A stretch of DNA of 64,000 bases from Rhizophagus irregularis (Eukaryota; Glomeromycota; Glomeromycetes; Glomerales; Glomeraceae), in NCBI RefSeq assembly GCF_026210795.1, contig NC_089459.1, forward strand, positions 1,116,001 through 1,180,000, read 5' to 3'. The notes below the pieces were generated by a model, which worked only from the letters and a program-made list of their open reading frames with translations, made no database searches and had not been told where the DNA came from. How positions within the stretch are numbered: position 1 is the first letter of the stretch; each line of letters begins with the position of its first letter. Of this stretch, positions 11,258 through 22,800 are shown piece by piece. Position numbers and translations under genes: made by a program.

Positions 11258-14219
11258 ATGAGTTTCAAATGCCCCCTTTGTATGCGAATATTCAGTTAAC
11301 GCTTTGCATATACTCAACACGCCCAAAAATGCTTAAAAAATGTAGAAGTAGAAGTAGAAGATGATGATGATAATAATGATAGTGAAAAATATAGCAGTGA
11401 AATGGATACAAGAAGTAATCTAAGTAGTGAATATGAAAATGATAAAGTTAAGGTAATTATGTTATTCCAGATTATTCTTTTTTAAAGAAAAAGCTCAATA
11501 ATTATGTTATTCCAGATTATTCTTTTTAAAGAAAAAGCTCAAATTATACTAACTCATTTTGGTTTATAATTTTAGGTGGATGATGATAATAATGTACAAA
11601 ATATGTCATTTGACAGTATTGGAAGTGCAATATCAGAGATGAGCCTTGAAGATAGTAACTTTGAAAATATATTAGATTCATCTGAAGAGCCTGAAATTTT
11701 TGAAGAACCCAAAAATCTCAATACCAAAACTTGCACAGAATTTCCTAATGATGCTTATAAAGATCTAATGTTATTAGTAACGAAATATAAAATAAACAAT
11801 AAAGGTGGTAATGAAATAATACGTTTTTTTAATAAACATTCAAATTTTACAGAATCACCGTTACCAAAAAATATTGAACAGGGACGACATTTATGAATAA
11901 TATGCAGTTTTCTAATTTAGAATTTAGTAAAGTTCTTATAACAAAACATAAGGATAAAGATTATTTTCTTTATTATCAAAACTTAATACAGTGCATCAAA
12001 AATATCTTAACTGTTCCTGACATAACACAAAATTTTGCGCTATCTTACGAAAACTATGAAAATATTAGTTAATTCAATAATTTAAATAATATTTATTTTA
12101 ATTTATTTATATTATTTTATAGTATAATGTAGAAAGTATTTACAGTGAACAAAACACTGGAAAATGGTGGAAAACTACGCAAGAATCCTTACCTACTGGT
12201 TCCAAATTATTATCAATTATTTTATATTCTGATGCAACAACTACAGATACATTAGGAAAAAGTCAATTGCATCCAATATATATTTCATTAGGCAATATCC
12301 CAATATGGCGTCGTAATAAACAGGATGCAAAGCAACTTTTGGGATATTTACCAATTTTAGAAGCTGCAAATAAAGATCTGGTTCGTGATACCTTTCATAA
12401 ATCTTTACGTCATTTACTAGAACCAATTATTTTATTAAAAGATGGTATAGACCTTTTTATAAATAATGAAAATACCTGGTTTTATCCTAGAGTTTCAACT
12501 ATTATTGCAGATTGGCCAGAAGCCGCAAGTTTTTGTTTAGTTTATAAATCCTCCAATTCAAGCCTTCCATGTCACTCCTGTTTAATTAAAAGGGACAATC
12601 TTGCAAATATAAACTTATCGGTTAATGATGTAATACTAAGAACTCATGATGAAATGCGTAAATATTTTGAAAATGATACACAAAAATCTGTTTGCATAGA
12701 ATCTGTACCTAATTTTTTTTGGGATTTGCCGTAAGTATGCAAAAGTAGAAATAATTATAATAACATATATATATATTAATTATAAATATTTATATTATCA
12801 AGGAATATAAATATCTACTTGGCTACTGTTCCTGACAGAATGCATCATTTAGATTTGGGTTTATTTCGTTATCAAATTATCTTCACGTGCGATATCTTAA
12901 AATTGCAACATGTTAATGGTAATAAATTAGTTGATCGCCGTCTAGCAGCAATTCCACGTTTTCCCGCCATTAAAATTTTTTCCAATGGACTGCAGTCAAT
13001 TGCAAGATTAACTGCTAATGAATATCGAAGTTTGATGAAAGTCATGATATTTGTTATTGATAATTTATATGATGAAAATAATAATGAAGTAGATAATTTT
13101 GTAAATAATGATGATCTTGTGAAATTGTACGAATATTGGAATGAAATGTATATTTTAAGTAGATATGAAGAATTTAGTGAAAGTGACTTGGAGAAATTTA
13201 ATGTATGTATTAAAATTTTAGTAAAATCGAAAATTTAAATTAAATAAATTAAATTAACATTTAAATTTTAGGATGCAATACATAGATGGGCGCGGATGTT
13301 TGTCGAAGGCTTTTAAATTTGTTTCTCCTTCCAATTTGAAGTTGCCTAAATTGCATTCATGGGTTTATCACATTATTGACTCAATACGATCTTATGGCGC
13401 AATAAATGGCTATACCACAGAAACTTACGTAAGTCTCCACAAATATTTCGTTAAAATACCCTACCGAATTAGCAATAAAAAAGATGTCGAACCTCAGCTT
13501 TTACGAACTGTAAGTATTTGGAAATTTATTTATTGTATATATTTATTATATAACTTAAGATGGAAATTAAATTAATAGATAAAACGTCAAGCAATATCTA
13601 TTAGAATGTCTCAACATTCAGTGAATCCGGCAAAAACACCTCGCACTTGTAAATTTTCTGCAAGATTCTTTGATTTCTCTTTACAAGATGTAAATACATT
13701 TTTTAATGAAAAAAAAAATTCCGTAGACAATAAAATGCAGACCGGTTTTGCTAGATTTATAAGTTGTCTGGATTCATATCTAGATTTACTTGATGGGTTC
13801 ACAATTATTGGTGAAACCCGAATAAACATATACGGATCGGTAACGCTGGAAAATGGTGCCATAATGCGTGCCACAAACAGGTATCATAATAAAGTATGGT
13901 TTAGCGACATAGCTATTTCAATGGATTCTGAAGAATCAAATGATTATATATCAGACAAAGGACTTTGTTATGGACAGGTATTTTTCCAATTTATGTAATA
14001 ATTTATTATAAAGTATTAATAAATATTTATTATTTATAGGCCTTATTGTTAGCAGAAGTATTAACAGACCCACCGCTAAATCTCGCATTAATTCAATGGT
14101 ACGATTTTAAATCTAAAAGGAACCCATATTTATATAGATGTCCTCACTTAAAATTGATAGAATTATATAACTTTGTAGCTATAGAGTCTATACATGGTGT
14201 CGTTCACATAGTACCCTGA
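11258..14219 (+). pseudogene. Plavaka-like transposase (multi-exon)
   Basis: Start ATG 11258 opens a C2H2/C2HC finger (FKCPLC...YTQHAQKC) with an in-frame TAA at 11297. An acidic linker follows, and after an intron the conserved body. About eight exons: to 11452, 11575-12066, 12122-12732, 12802-13200, 13272-13509, 13578-13976 and 14039-14219, with GT/AG junctions. Recognisable catalytic-domain blocks are SDATTTDTLGKSQLHPIYIS then LGNIPIWRRNKQDAKQLLGY, a CHSC knuckle (near 12570), VPDRMHHLDLGLFRYQI (near 12840) and KLPKLHSWVYHIIDSIRSYG (near 13345). The last exon ends IHGVVHIVP. Frameshifts near 11880 and 13310 make this copy inactive. The catalytic role (DDE-type DNA transposition in the nucleus) is inferred from family resemblance. 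Confidence 0.78.
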
Positions 14220-14590
14220 TTTGATAAACAAAATGAATATTTTGTAAATAAATATATTTTTTAGTCACTTGATATAGGAGTTTTGATTTATTTTAATAAA
14301 ATTATATCCTTAAAGAATTTATGGTCACGTTTCCCATATCATAAATAAAATGCAGATTTATTTATTTAATTATTAACAACACGGGTGTAGACATAAATAA
14401 ATCGTGACTGAAATTTGTGTTCAATTTGTGTTCAATTTGTGTTGATAATTCTGGTAAAAAATTATTAATTTTGGCCAAATTTCGTTAAATTTGTTAAATT
14501 TGTGTTGAGTTTGTGTTGAATTTGTGTTGCGTAATTTTTTATTTATCACAAGGGGATGATATTTAGTAATTGCATGTACGACGTACAAGA

Positions 14591-15097
14591 TTTTTTTTTA
14601 TGATTTTCGCAAAATATTTAATCAGAATATAATTGTTTTATTTTTAAATATGATATATTGATGATTTTTTTTTTAAAAAAAAAAATTGATTTTTTTAAAA
14701 TTCAATAGAATGTGCTAATAATAAATTGGTTTATTTTTAAATATAATATATTGATATTTATATTTAAATAACCAAAACATGTACATGATTTTTAATTATT
14801 TTTAATTGAAATCAAACTAAGATTTTTTTTTAAAAAAAAATTAAAATAAATTAAGTGATTTATATTTATATTTAGAATCATGATATTTATATTTAGATAA
14901 TCCATATCCGCATGAGATTTAATTAATATGTTTAATGATGAAAAGTCTAATAAATTAAATTTTAATTGAAACGAGAAATAAAATCAAACCAAAGAGGTAT
15001 TGTTCAAATTTTATTTAAAGTGACATTTTACGACTTTCTTTCAAATTTTTACTCATCCCAAAATCAAATTATAAAAATCAAATCTAATCTAATAATG
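14591..15097. other. AT-rich spacer, no gene
   Basis: T/A runs and ATATTTATATTTAGA-type repeats. The trihelix-like gene begins downstream at ATG 15098; a frame open upstream of it (from 14966) is probably 5' untranslated sequence. Confidence 0.4.
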
Positions 15098-15742
15098 CCT
15101 CGCCACACACGTCGTCGTTTCCACTATAACGTTCATTGGAACTGGGCTATGATGGACGAACTTGTTGACATACGCCGAGACAGAAACCGCGCCTACCACA
15201 ATATTAATGGTAGAAGCCGCCAAGATTTTTGGGACTCTGTTGCCAATAGGTTCATATGACTAATATCTATAATTTCTTTAAGAAAGAATTTAAATTCAAA
15301 TTAACCAATCCATTTAATTGAATCAGAATAAATAGAATATTTCGAACGAGGGTTTCTGGGCAACAGTGCAGCCAAAAGTGGAGGAACCTCGTCAGGGATT
15401 ACCATGTAAGTAAATAAATAAAATTACATTCATATAAATTAAATGTATTTACTGAATATTCAAACTGATTTTGATATTTAGAACTATGTCCTTTATCGTA
15501 ATGGTAACCCTGGGCGGCGGCTGTGGACGCGTACCGGCGTAAGATATTATCGTGAATTTAGAATGAGATTTTGGGAGAGGCCGGGTAATTATACTATAAT
15601 AAAATTTATAATTAATATTTACGTTCATATTTTAAATTTGATAAATTTGATCAATTTTACACGCGTGATGATCGTAGGCAAGGAGAAACTTACCTACGTA
15701 TCGTAGAAGAAGATAATTATTTTTATTTTTTTATTATTTATT
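15098..15742 (+). CDS. Trihelix/SANT-like DNA-binding protein
   Basis: Start ATG 15098 (MPRHTRRRFHYNVHWNWAMM). Exons can be joined as 15098-15250, about 15320-15405 and 15480-15584, perhaps plus 15678-15742, using GT/AG sites. The protein reads W..MMDELVDIRRDRNRAYHN, then GRSRQDFWDSVANR, RVSGQQCSQKWRNLVRDY and RTGVRYYREFRMRFWERP. The spaced tryptophans, the QC..KW.NLV.DY helix and the FW ending are the layout of Myb/SANT-like trihelix domains found in transcription factors and as transposon DNA-binding subunits. It is the only protein outside the nested element within 7313-16610, so it may bind that element's repeats (inference). The last exon and stop are uncertain. Confidence 0.55.
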
Positions 15743-16079
15743 AAGTGAGTAGCTAGGCCCAGTCCGTACCAAATATCGGCTGGAGACTCACATTTTTTTG
15801 GGCTGTGACTGATACTGACGTCCACGCCGTACAGCCTGGGTACTATTTTATAAAATAGTAGCGAACAAGTATCAAATGTGTATTTTTTTTATTAAGTTAT
15901 AATAAAAATTAGAATTTACTTTAATTTTTAACATAAAAATTGTAAATAATAAAAAATTCGTAAATAAAAATAAATTTGCTTTCCCAAACTTAAAAAAAAA
16001 GGTGTTTATATAAAAGAAAAGGTGTTTATATTATTTTTGATTATTCAATAGTATCACATGCCCCTTGTATACGTTCTAC
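15743..16079. other. Non-coding, includes a GC-richer patch
   Basis: The stretch 15750-15845 is less AT-rich than its surroundings (CAGTCCGTACCAAATATCGG, CCACGCCGTACAGCCTGGGT) and may be 3' untranslated sequence of the upstream gene. The rest is A/T runs. Confidence 0.35.
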
Positions 16080-16571
16080 TGCATATGCAGTTTACAATCT
16101 CGTAAATTTTCGAAATATTTCAACCGTAATATTACGCAGGTTTACAGTTTCGTAAATTTTCGAAATATTTTAACCGTAATATTACGCAGGTTTACAGTTT
16201 TGTAAATTTTCGAAATATTTCAACCGTAATATTACGCAGGTTTACAGTTTCGTAAATTTTCGAAATATTTTAACCGTAATATTACGCAGGTTTACAGTTT
16301 TGTAAATTTTTGAAATATTTCAACCGTAATATTACGCAGGTTTACAGTTTCGTAAATTTTCAAAATATTTCAACCGTAATATTACACAGGTTTACAGTTT
16401 CGTAAATTTGCAGAATATTTTGACCGTAATATTGCGTAAATCTTACGATATTGAAAACTTATGTAATATTTTAACCGTAATATCACATAAATCTTACGAA
16501 ATTGTAAACTTACGTAATATTTTGAAATTTTTCGAAATATTATGCCATAAACTTTTGTAAACTTACAAAAT
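16080..16571. repeat. Right subterminal tandem repeats, 60-bp unit
   Basis: About five to six direct copies of a 60-bp unit (TTTACAGTTTCGTAAATTTT then CGAAATATTTCAACCGTAAT then ATTACGCAGG) run from 16090 to 16400. Inverted, drifted copies follow to the terminal inverted repeat. They are the counterpart of 7352-7800. Confidence 0.85.
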
Positions 16572-16616
16572 CGTAAACTTACGCAATTTTTCGCGCTATA
16601 AAATTTCCTGATGAGA

Positions 16617-17936
16617 GCTAACAAAATCTAAGTACCAGCAGACATTAGTAGAATTCCAGGTAAAATATCAATAGACGATGGTTTTTCTGGGGTTTTCGCC
16701 AATTAATGGAAAACGTTCATGCTAATATATGCCACGCCTATTACTTGGGATCTTCTAAAAGAGACTGACCAAAGAATTCTGGCCAACTTTGTGCGCGTAT
16801 GTAATATATTGGTATGTAGAATAGTATCGATAAATGGCCTTAAAGAAGCTCATACGCACTTATTAGCATTGGTAAAGGAAATAGAAAGAGAATATGGGCC
16901 TAAAAAGATTTTTCCTAATTTACACTTGTGTTTACATCTATGTGAATGTTCATTGGACTATAGACTCTTGTACGTCTTTTGGTGTTTCTCAACGGAGCGT
17001 ATGAACGGTTTATTAGGTAATTTTGTGAGATGATCATTGTTCGAATTTTCCACTCCTGACTCTAACAAATTTAATTGTTTAGGATTGTTCCATAATAGCC
17101 ATAGAAACATTGAACAAGAACTTATGAAAATTGTTCAATATAATGCTCTTTTAGATAAATTAACATCCCATGCTGATCAAGATCTACGTCTTCAAGAAAG
17201 TCTTGAAATATTAAAACTTAGAGATTTTGTCAGAAGTCTTTCTATTTATGATAAATATACTGACGAAGATTATAAAGCATTCCGCTTATTATCAACAACA
17301 ATAGAAGAAGGTGCAGCTTTTGGATTTGAAGCTTTTCCAGGCTCCTTTTTAGGACTATTGAATGAGAATGTGTCTTTACCAAAAAATGTGTTACTTTTAT
17401 TAACAGAATTTTATTGTAACACCTATGGTCAAAACTTTACGGCATTATCAAATATTCATAATGCTCTGGAAGGTTCTATTCCTGTTTTACCGCAAGTCAG
17501 CCGATTTAGCCGATTGAGAATTGGAACGGAAATATTTGGATCAACATTATCTTCCAGACATGCTAAATCAGCAAAGATTTTGGCACGCTTTATTTTAAGT
17601 GATGATACTACTGATACATATATTGGCCAAATTCAATTTTTTTTTAAGCATAATATTGACCTAAAGGAGAGCCTAAAAATGCATTATTTAGCTTTTATAA
17701 GATGGTACAAGCCATCCGAAAATCGGAAGACAAGATTTTATTTTACAATAGATGATAATGTCGATTCCTGTAATATTAAGTTATGGAAAGACGAATTTTT
17801 TGAAATGGGACGAGATTGCATCATTCCCATACATAATATATTATGTCAGTTTGTTTCAGGAAATTTTAAAGTTGGACAAAGAAATCCAAAAAATTATACA
17901 GCTATTATTCCAATAAATAGAAAATACCACATTTAA
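16617..17936 (+). pseudogene. tnp2-type transposase, 3' half
   Basis: Continuation of the gene broken at 7312. The frame carries VPADI.RIPGKI (TAA where Gln or Lys is expected near 16630), LIYATPITWDLLKETDQRIL then ANFVRVCNILVCRI, and a Cys/His block LHLCLHLCECSLDYRLLY. The last catalytic-looking block is FSTERMNGLLGNF near 16990, probably the Glu of the triad. After a TGA at 17031 the 17037-17936 frame gives the C-terminal domain to the stop at 17936 (NCLGLFHNSHRNIEQELMKI at its start). It belongs with the 5' half at 5460-7295; the intervening 9.3 kb is the inserted transposon. Confidence 0.8.
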
Positions 17937-18399
17937 TTTTCTTTGTTTCTCGCTAATATTTCAAAATTATATTACAAATTATCAGTTTATTTATTATATT
18001 TATGTGAAATTTACATTCATATGAAATTTTTTTAATAGTATGCGAGACTAAAAAATTTTTAGCGAAAATTATCAAATAATAAGTAAAAACTTTAAAAATT
18101 TATTTAGTGAGAAATTATTTAAAAATGAACAGATAAAACTACTTAAATTAGAATTGCTGATTGTTCTACGATTATCTAGTATATCAGATGATCGATATGG
18201 TTATTGAAATTTGCCCGAATCTTTGCTATGCATATCAGGATATTACAGATGATATCCAATGTAGTATCACATATACCGATACTTATTAATTCTTATTAAG
18301 GTCCGCCAGATGAATATCAATTACCGATTTTTCCTAATATTTGACTGGCACTTACTATACCGAAATTTCTTCATTTAACCAGTGTTGATCATCTGGGCT
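17937..18399. other. Non-coding; possible right end of outer tnp2 element
   Basis: No frame. Around 18190-18350 there are several GATATC/ATCAGATG motifs, and CCGATTTTTCC near 18325-18340 pairs imperfectly with the 2815 region. This may mark the right terminus. Confidence 0.3.
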
Positions 18400-18882
18400 G
18401 AAGGTTTGGTGTTACTTAACTTTTTTGGATTTATGTAGATCGGTCTATTTAGGAGGGCTGATGGGATTGGTGGATTTTAGTTTTTAATTTTTACTAATCA
18501 AGTTGATCAGTAGCTGATCCATCAAAAGTACTAATATTAGATTGCTTACAATGTTATTGGCTGGATCTGGTGTATCCGCTTGGATTTAGTGAAATACCGT
18601 AGCATTAGGAAGTACATCTCCTACCGCTGTGAACTTTCATTCCATTTTGCGCCTCCTCTATATGAGGACTTCGTAGGGATTATGAAGGGGTTTGGCTTTT
18701 GTTTTTGTTTGTTTTTAATGTTAATATAATGGTAATATGGATTCTTAGAAAAATTTGATGGTTGCATCCTTATGGGTCGGTGGGTATAGCTAGTTTAGAA
18801 AATAGTTTTCATTGTTGTTAACTAATTTTAATGTAAGCGTATATAAACCATCAAATTAAAATAAAAAAAAAATAAAAAAAAA
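18400..18882 (+). mobile_element. 3' end of a non-LTR retroposon with poly(A)
   Basis: A GC-richer segment (TAGCATTAGGAAGTACATCT, CGCCTCCTCTATATGAGGAC near 18600-18670) runs into ATATAAACCATCAAATTAAA and an A-rich tail (18860-18882). There is no reverse transcriptase frame, so it would be a 5'-truncated LINE 3' end or a SINE. The assignment rests on the tail, the strand polarity and a remembered similarity to repeated 3' ends in this lineage. The target duplication was not found. Confidence 0.4.
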
Positions 18883-19039
18883 AGATATTTAGTATATAAT
18901 TTTTAAATTTAAATATATGTAAAAAAAATATATTATAAGATAGGATCATATGCAAAAATGATTATAGATAATATTACAAATTTATAATATTAACCTGAAT
19001 TAATACTAGTATAACCTAAAGTATCAGTACATTTTACTA

Positions 19040-19316
19040 GGATCTCGGACATTACATATACAACTCAGTGGCAACTTTTTTGCAGATTAACCTAAATTTC
19101 ACAAAAAAAATCAGTTTTTTGCAATTATCTTGGCATCCAGTGTCCAATTTGTATGAACTTTTTTTTGTTTTGTAGCTCTCATCGAGCTTTACAAAATAAA
19201 AAACAATTCACATAAATCAGATCACTAGATACCAAGATAATCACAAAAAATGGAAAATAAAAAAAGAGCAAATTGGATCTTTTTGGCAAAAAGTCAGTTG
19301 TAAATGTCCAGAGTCC
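19040..19316. mobile_element. 277-bp TA-flanked MITE with palindromic core
   Basis: The ends are GGATCTCGGACATT and (complement) GGACTCTGGACATT, followed on both sides by ...ACAACT. TA flanks it (19038-19039, 19317-19318). The interior contains one copy of the palindromic core ATTATCTTGGCATCCAGTGT ... ATCACTAGATACCAAGATAA, which recurs in other, unrelated elements of this window. Confidence 0.65.
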
Positions 19317-19318
19317 TA

Positions 19319-20210
19319 TCTTACTATGTATTAATAACAGTATAAAAGGGTAAAAAAAAGTATAAGTACATATTATATTGTGAAATTATATATAATATCA
19401 ATACAATAAAATTTTTTATTAATTGTAAAACAGAATATAAAAAATTTATTAATATAAGCAATTATTGGTATATAGAATATTTCATAAAAAAAAACTGAAA
19501 ATTTCTATAAAAAGTTTAATTATATATACAAAAATAAATAAAGTAATAAAGATATCAATAAGTGGAATTATTAATAGTAACTAGTTTTTCAATTAAAATA
19601 AATTTAAACAATTTGCTTAAAAATAAAACTAAATAGAATATTATTCATATGGGCTGATTTGTCTACTTTTAATTAAAATATTAATTTTATTACATTTTTA
19701 TTATACAAAATACTATATAATATACAGTAAATTGGAAATTCCTATTAAAAAATTTTTATTTAATGTTATTATACTATAATTTGGCAAATATTTCTTTTAA
19801 ATTGATATAATTCTTAGCACTTCTTTATTAAAAATGGCCAATTTTTTGAAATGATTTTATAATAATTTTAAAATACTACAAAAATACATTTAATACATCA
19901 AAATATTTTTATTATATTTTTGTTATTATTTTGTAATTATATTGTATTTAGGTCTATAAAAATAACTCAAAATAATATCACAATAATTTTTTAATATTTT
20001 TGTTATTATTTTATTATTATAATATAATCAACTTTGATATTATTTTAATATTTTAATCTCAAAAATACCTTAAATATATCTTGATATATTTTAAAAATTT
20101 ACAAAATAATTGCACAATTGTTTTGAAAGCCATTGTATCTAGGTCTATAAAAATATTTCAAAAAATTGGCCATTTTTAGTAAAGTTACTATATATGTTAA
20201 AATTTTGTAT
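19319..20210. other. AT-rich, no gene seen
   Basis: Long A/T runs, ATATTTTTATTATATTTTTG-like repeats near 19900-20100, no credible frame. Confidence 0.5.
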
Positions 20211-20540
20211 CTCAACTTAAAACGTAAATATCTCCAGATCCAGTGATCCAATCGGCAAGCTCTTTTTTCGTTCATATAGACCAGATCAAAGGCTTTCCAA
20301 AGAGCCTAAATTTATAAACGATGGATCAGTGGATCCCAAGATATTTGCATTTAAGCATATTAAAAGTTCGTACTTCAACTTTAAACGTAAATATCTCTGG
20401 ATCTAATAATTCAATCGATGAGCTCTTTTTTCGCCTATAAAGTCCAGAACAAGGGCTTTCCAACGAGCCTAAAATTATAGAAAACGAATCAGTGAATCTT
20501 GATATATTTGCGTTTAGAGATGGTAATACAAATTCTGACA
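20211..20540. repeat. Two tandem copies of a palindromic unit
   Basis: Copy 1 (about 20216-20350) and copy 2 (about 20385-20530) share AACGTAAATATCTCnnGATC, GAGCTCTTTTTTCG-type, CTTTCCAAnGAGCCTAAA and ATCAGTGnATCnnnATATTT. Within each copy the start and end are inverted relatives of each other. Same design as the cores at 19120-19260, 40940-41420, 48315-48460 and 52395-52520. Confidence 0.65.
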
Positions 20541-21185
20541 TAAAATAATTATTTTTATTGTTTGAAAATATCTATTATGATACCATCTTTTATATGATAT
20601 TTTTATTATACTTTTATAAACATTTATAGCTACTAAGGCTATATAAATTTTTATTTTACTTTATATTTTATTAAAATATACTTACTTTTTAATAATATAT
20701 GTTAAAAATTCCATATATATGAGAAATGGATTTTTTATTAGTGAAATGGGGTTTTTTACAGCTTTTTTACATTTAATAATTTAAGTTTCGCAAATGTAAA
20801 TTTTTGTTCAACTTATTATTTAGTTAAGTGATCATCAATCAGATGATTTTTTGGTATTACAAAACAATTTTGAGTAACAAAAATTGTGAAAATCAATCAA
20901 TAACTCTTTTTAATGCAGAGTAAAAAAATCAGTTTATATGTTTTTTATTATTAAAATATTTAATTTGCAATTTTATGGTTTTGTTTCAAAGAGAACTCTT
21001 TCTGATGATCACATGGACCATTTTTTCTCAAGAAAACTAACAGCAATATTTATAATATTTTTAAGATAAAATAGCTTTTTAAGGCATTAAAAAGCTTGAA
21101 ATGGATTTTATAAAGGCTCAACAACTTATTTTTAACCTCAGAACAGTTTCTTTTTCTGAACTTATTAGATTTGGTTTTACAGAAT
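20541..21185. other. Non-coding
   Basis: AT-rich with no recognisable frame. The 20830-21000 part has GATCA/TGATC-rich short repeats. Confidence 0.4.
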
Positions 21186-21186
21186 A

Positions 21187-21330
21187 CAGTCAGACCTTTA
21201 TATACCGATATCCTATATACCGATAATTGCCTGTACTGATAAATTTTCTATATTCCATTTTACAATTAATAAAAAAATCTCATTGTACTGATATTATATA
21301 TAGTTTCACGATATAATATGTACCGATACT
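21187..21330. mobile_element. Single pogo-like end (fragment)
   Basis: CAGTCAGACCTTTATATACC preceded by TA looks like a Tc1/pogo terminal repeat. Related ACCGATA steps follow, but I find no matching inverted end nearby, so it is probably a truncated copy. Confidence 0.35.
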
Positions 21331-21760
21331 TTTCTTTGCCCTTTATAATTAATATATAGTAAGATACAGAAGAAAAATAACATATAATAATAGATTAGAA
21401 AGATAACAGAGTGAAAGAATATAAAAATAACAAATAGAAAAAAGCATAAATAGCATAAAGTAGATAACATAAAAGATGGATTATAAGAATAACACATAAA
21501 ATGGAAAGATAAGAACACGTAAAATAAAATACATAAAATAATATTAGAAAGACGAAAAAACATAAAGTAACAGAAATAGGAAATAAGAAAGATGAAAATA
21601 AGATAGCATACAAAAGATAGCATATAAAAGATAGTATATAAAAGATAGCACATAACATAAAATATTAGAAAGAAATAAAAGATGAAAGAAATAAAAAAAT
21701 ATATTAGAATAGAAAGTATAAGAAAGTTTGTATAAATAGGAAGGGAATTTAAAAGCAAAT
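21331..21760. repeat. Purine-rich low-complexity tract
   Basis: Repeated AAAGATAGCATATA-like steps, clearest at 21590-21660 with a period of about 17 bp. Frames read on the opposite strand are Phe/Leu/Tyr artefacts. Confidence 0.6.
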
Positions 21761-22355
21761 TCCACAGTTCAGAATAATTATTTGTTAATAAAGTATAATA
21801 TTAATAAATACTTCGTAGCGAAAGCTATCAAAGTTTGAAATTAAAGTTAAAGTGAATAAAATTTGGGAAAAATTTAGAGAAGTTAAATTTATTTTATATT
21901 GTTTGATGTTTTGTATTACTAACGTGATTTATTTTATGTGAACCAAGATTGTTGTTATTTAAATTTATTTGTTTGTTTGTTTATTTGTTCGTTCATCCAT
22001 GAGAATGCTGATTCAATGTGGCAACTCTTTATATCATATTGGCGGATTTATTTCATAATAAATAGCTATTGATTTTATTATATAAAATAAAAAATAACAA
22101 TTCAAAATTAAATGCTTGGTACAATGTGCATATGAATTTAAAAAAAAATTTCAATTTATCGAAATTTTCATTCCGGTCAGAATTAACGTAATTTCAGCCA
22201 GACTTTACATATCACACGATTAACGTAAAATTTGATAAAAATTTTTTTTTTTTGACGTGATACAGTAGTATTAATATTAAATCCAGATATGATCGGATAA
22301 TCAATTCAATCCGAACAAAAAAAAATTTTTTTTAATAAAAAAAAATTTATTTGGT
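21761..22355. other. Non-coding
   Basis: No gene seen. TTTGTTTGTTTGTTTATTTG near 21970 is a simple repeat. Confidence 0.4.
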
Positions 22356-22800
22356 AAGAACGCCAGCTTTTAACCGGTTTGTGAATTTAGTCTAATTGAA
22401 GAACAGGTGAGAACAGAGTACGTATAATTATTTATTTGTTTGAGAAACATAGTAATGTTTCTTTTTCTTCTTTCTTTTTTGTAGGGATGCCAGCTTTAAC
22501 GAACTGGACTTGAAATTAACTTAATTGAGAAATGGGCGAGTATGTTTTATAATAGGCGGGATCTTTTTTTTTCTTAAAAATGTAATTACTTCTTTTGTAA
22601 GAATGCCCGCTTTAATAACTGGACTTAATGAGAGAGCGAGTGAGTATGATTTATTTTTGTTTAAGAAGTGTATTAACGCTTCTTTCTTCTTTTTTCTTGT
22701 AGGAATACTGGCATTAGGAAACCAGACTTGGGGTATTCTAAATGGGTCTATGAAACTGGCATCCCTACGCGCAATTTAGTTTAGAGAGGTAACTGGTAGG
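22356..22800 (+). repeat. Short array of exon-like units (array A)
   Basis: Three to four related units contain GGATGCCAGCTTTAACGAAC-like segments of about 50-80 nt. Each is preceded by a pyrimidine tract ending TTGTAG or similar (22485, 22700) and followed by GTGAG/GAGTATG/GTAACT-type donors. It resembles the arrays at 33.7-35.4 and 38.6-41.8 kb in design but not in sequence. The exon-like segments contain stops in some frames, so coding is doubtful. Confidence 0.5.

Larger units (their letters stand above)
8455..14590. mobile_element. Nested Plavaka-like DNA transposon with about 200-bp inverted ends
   Basis: The block about 8455-8665 (ATCCCCTCGTGATAAATTAA ... CCACGATTTATTTATG ... CACCCGTGTTGTTA) reappears inverted at about 14370-14590. 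The strongest candidate tip is CCCCTyGTGATAAAT with AT on each side, although homology continues some bases further out, so the exact ends are uncertain. CAACACAAATT-type subrepeats fill both arms. Inside is a divergent pair: a minus-strand accessory gene (8742-10163) and a plus-strand transposase (11258-14219). A small MITE (10796-11009) lies between them. Confidence 0.75.
7313..16610. mobile_element. 9.3-kb TIR transposon with 2-bp (AT) duplication
   Basis: The left end CAGGAAATTATATAGTGCG and the right end (complement CAGGAAATTTTATAGCGCG) form an inverted repeat of about 39 bp (7313-7351, 16572-16610). AT lies on both sides (7311-7312, 16611-16612). The host sequence, a transposase exon, reads through when the element and one AT are removed, which supports the boundaries. 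Inside each end is a zone of short repeats (AATATTTCGTAA/TTACGAAATATT type). The interior holds a trihelix-like DNA-binding gene (15098) and a nested Plavaka-like element (about 8455-14590). I see no transposase outside the nested element, so it may be non-autonomous. The superfamily is not settled by end sequence alone. Confidence 0.8.

Noticed and set aside
7313-16610. hAT transposon, because ends begin CAGG
   Set aside because: hAT elements duplicate 8 bp; here only AT is duplicated, and the interrupted reading frame supports exactly two bases.
21306-21765. Overlapping hydrophobic minus-strand frames
   Set aside because: Three overlapping frames with the same Phe/Leu/Tyr/Ser bias over a purine-rich repeat; no family resemblance.
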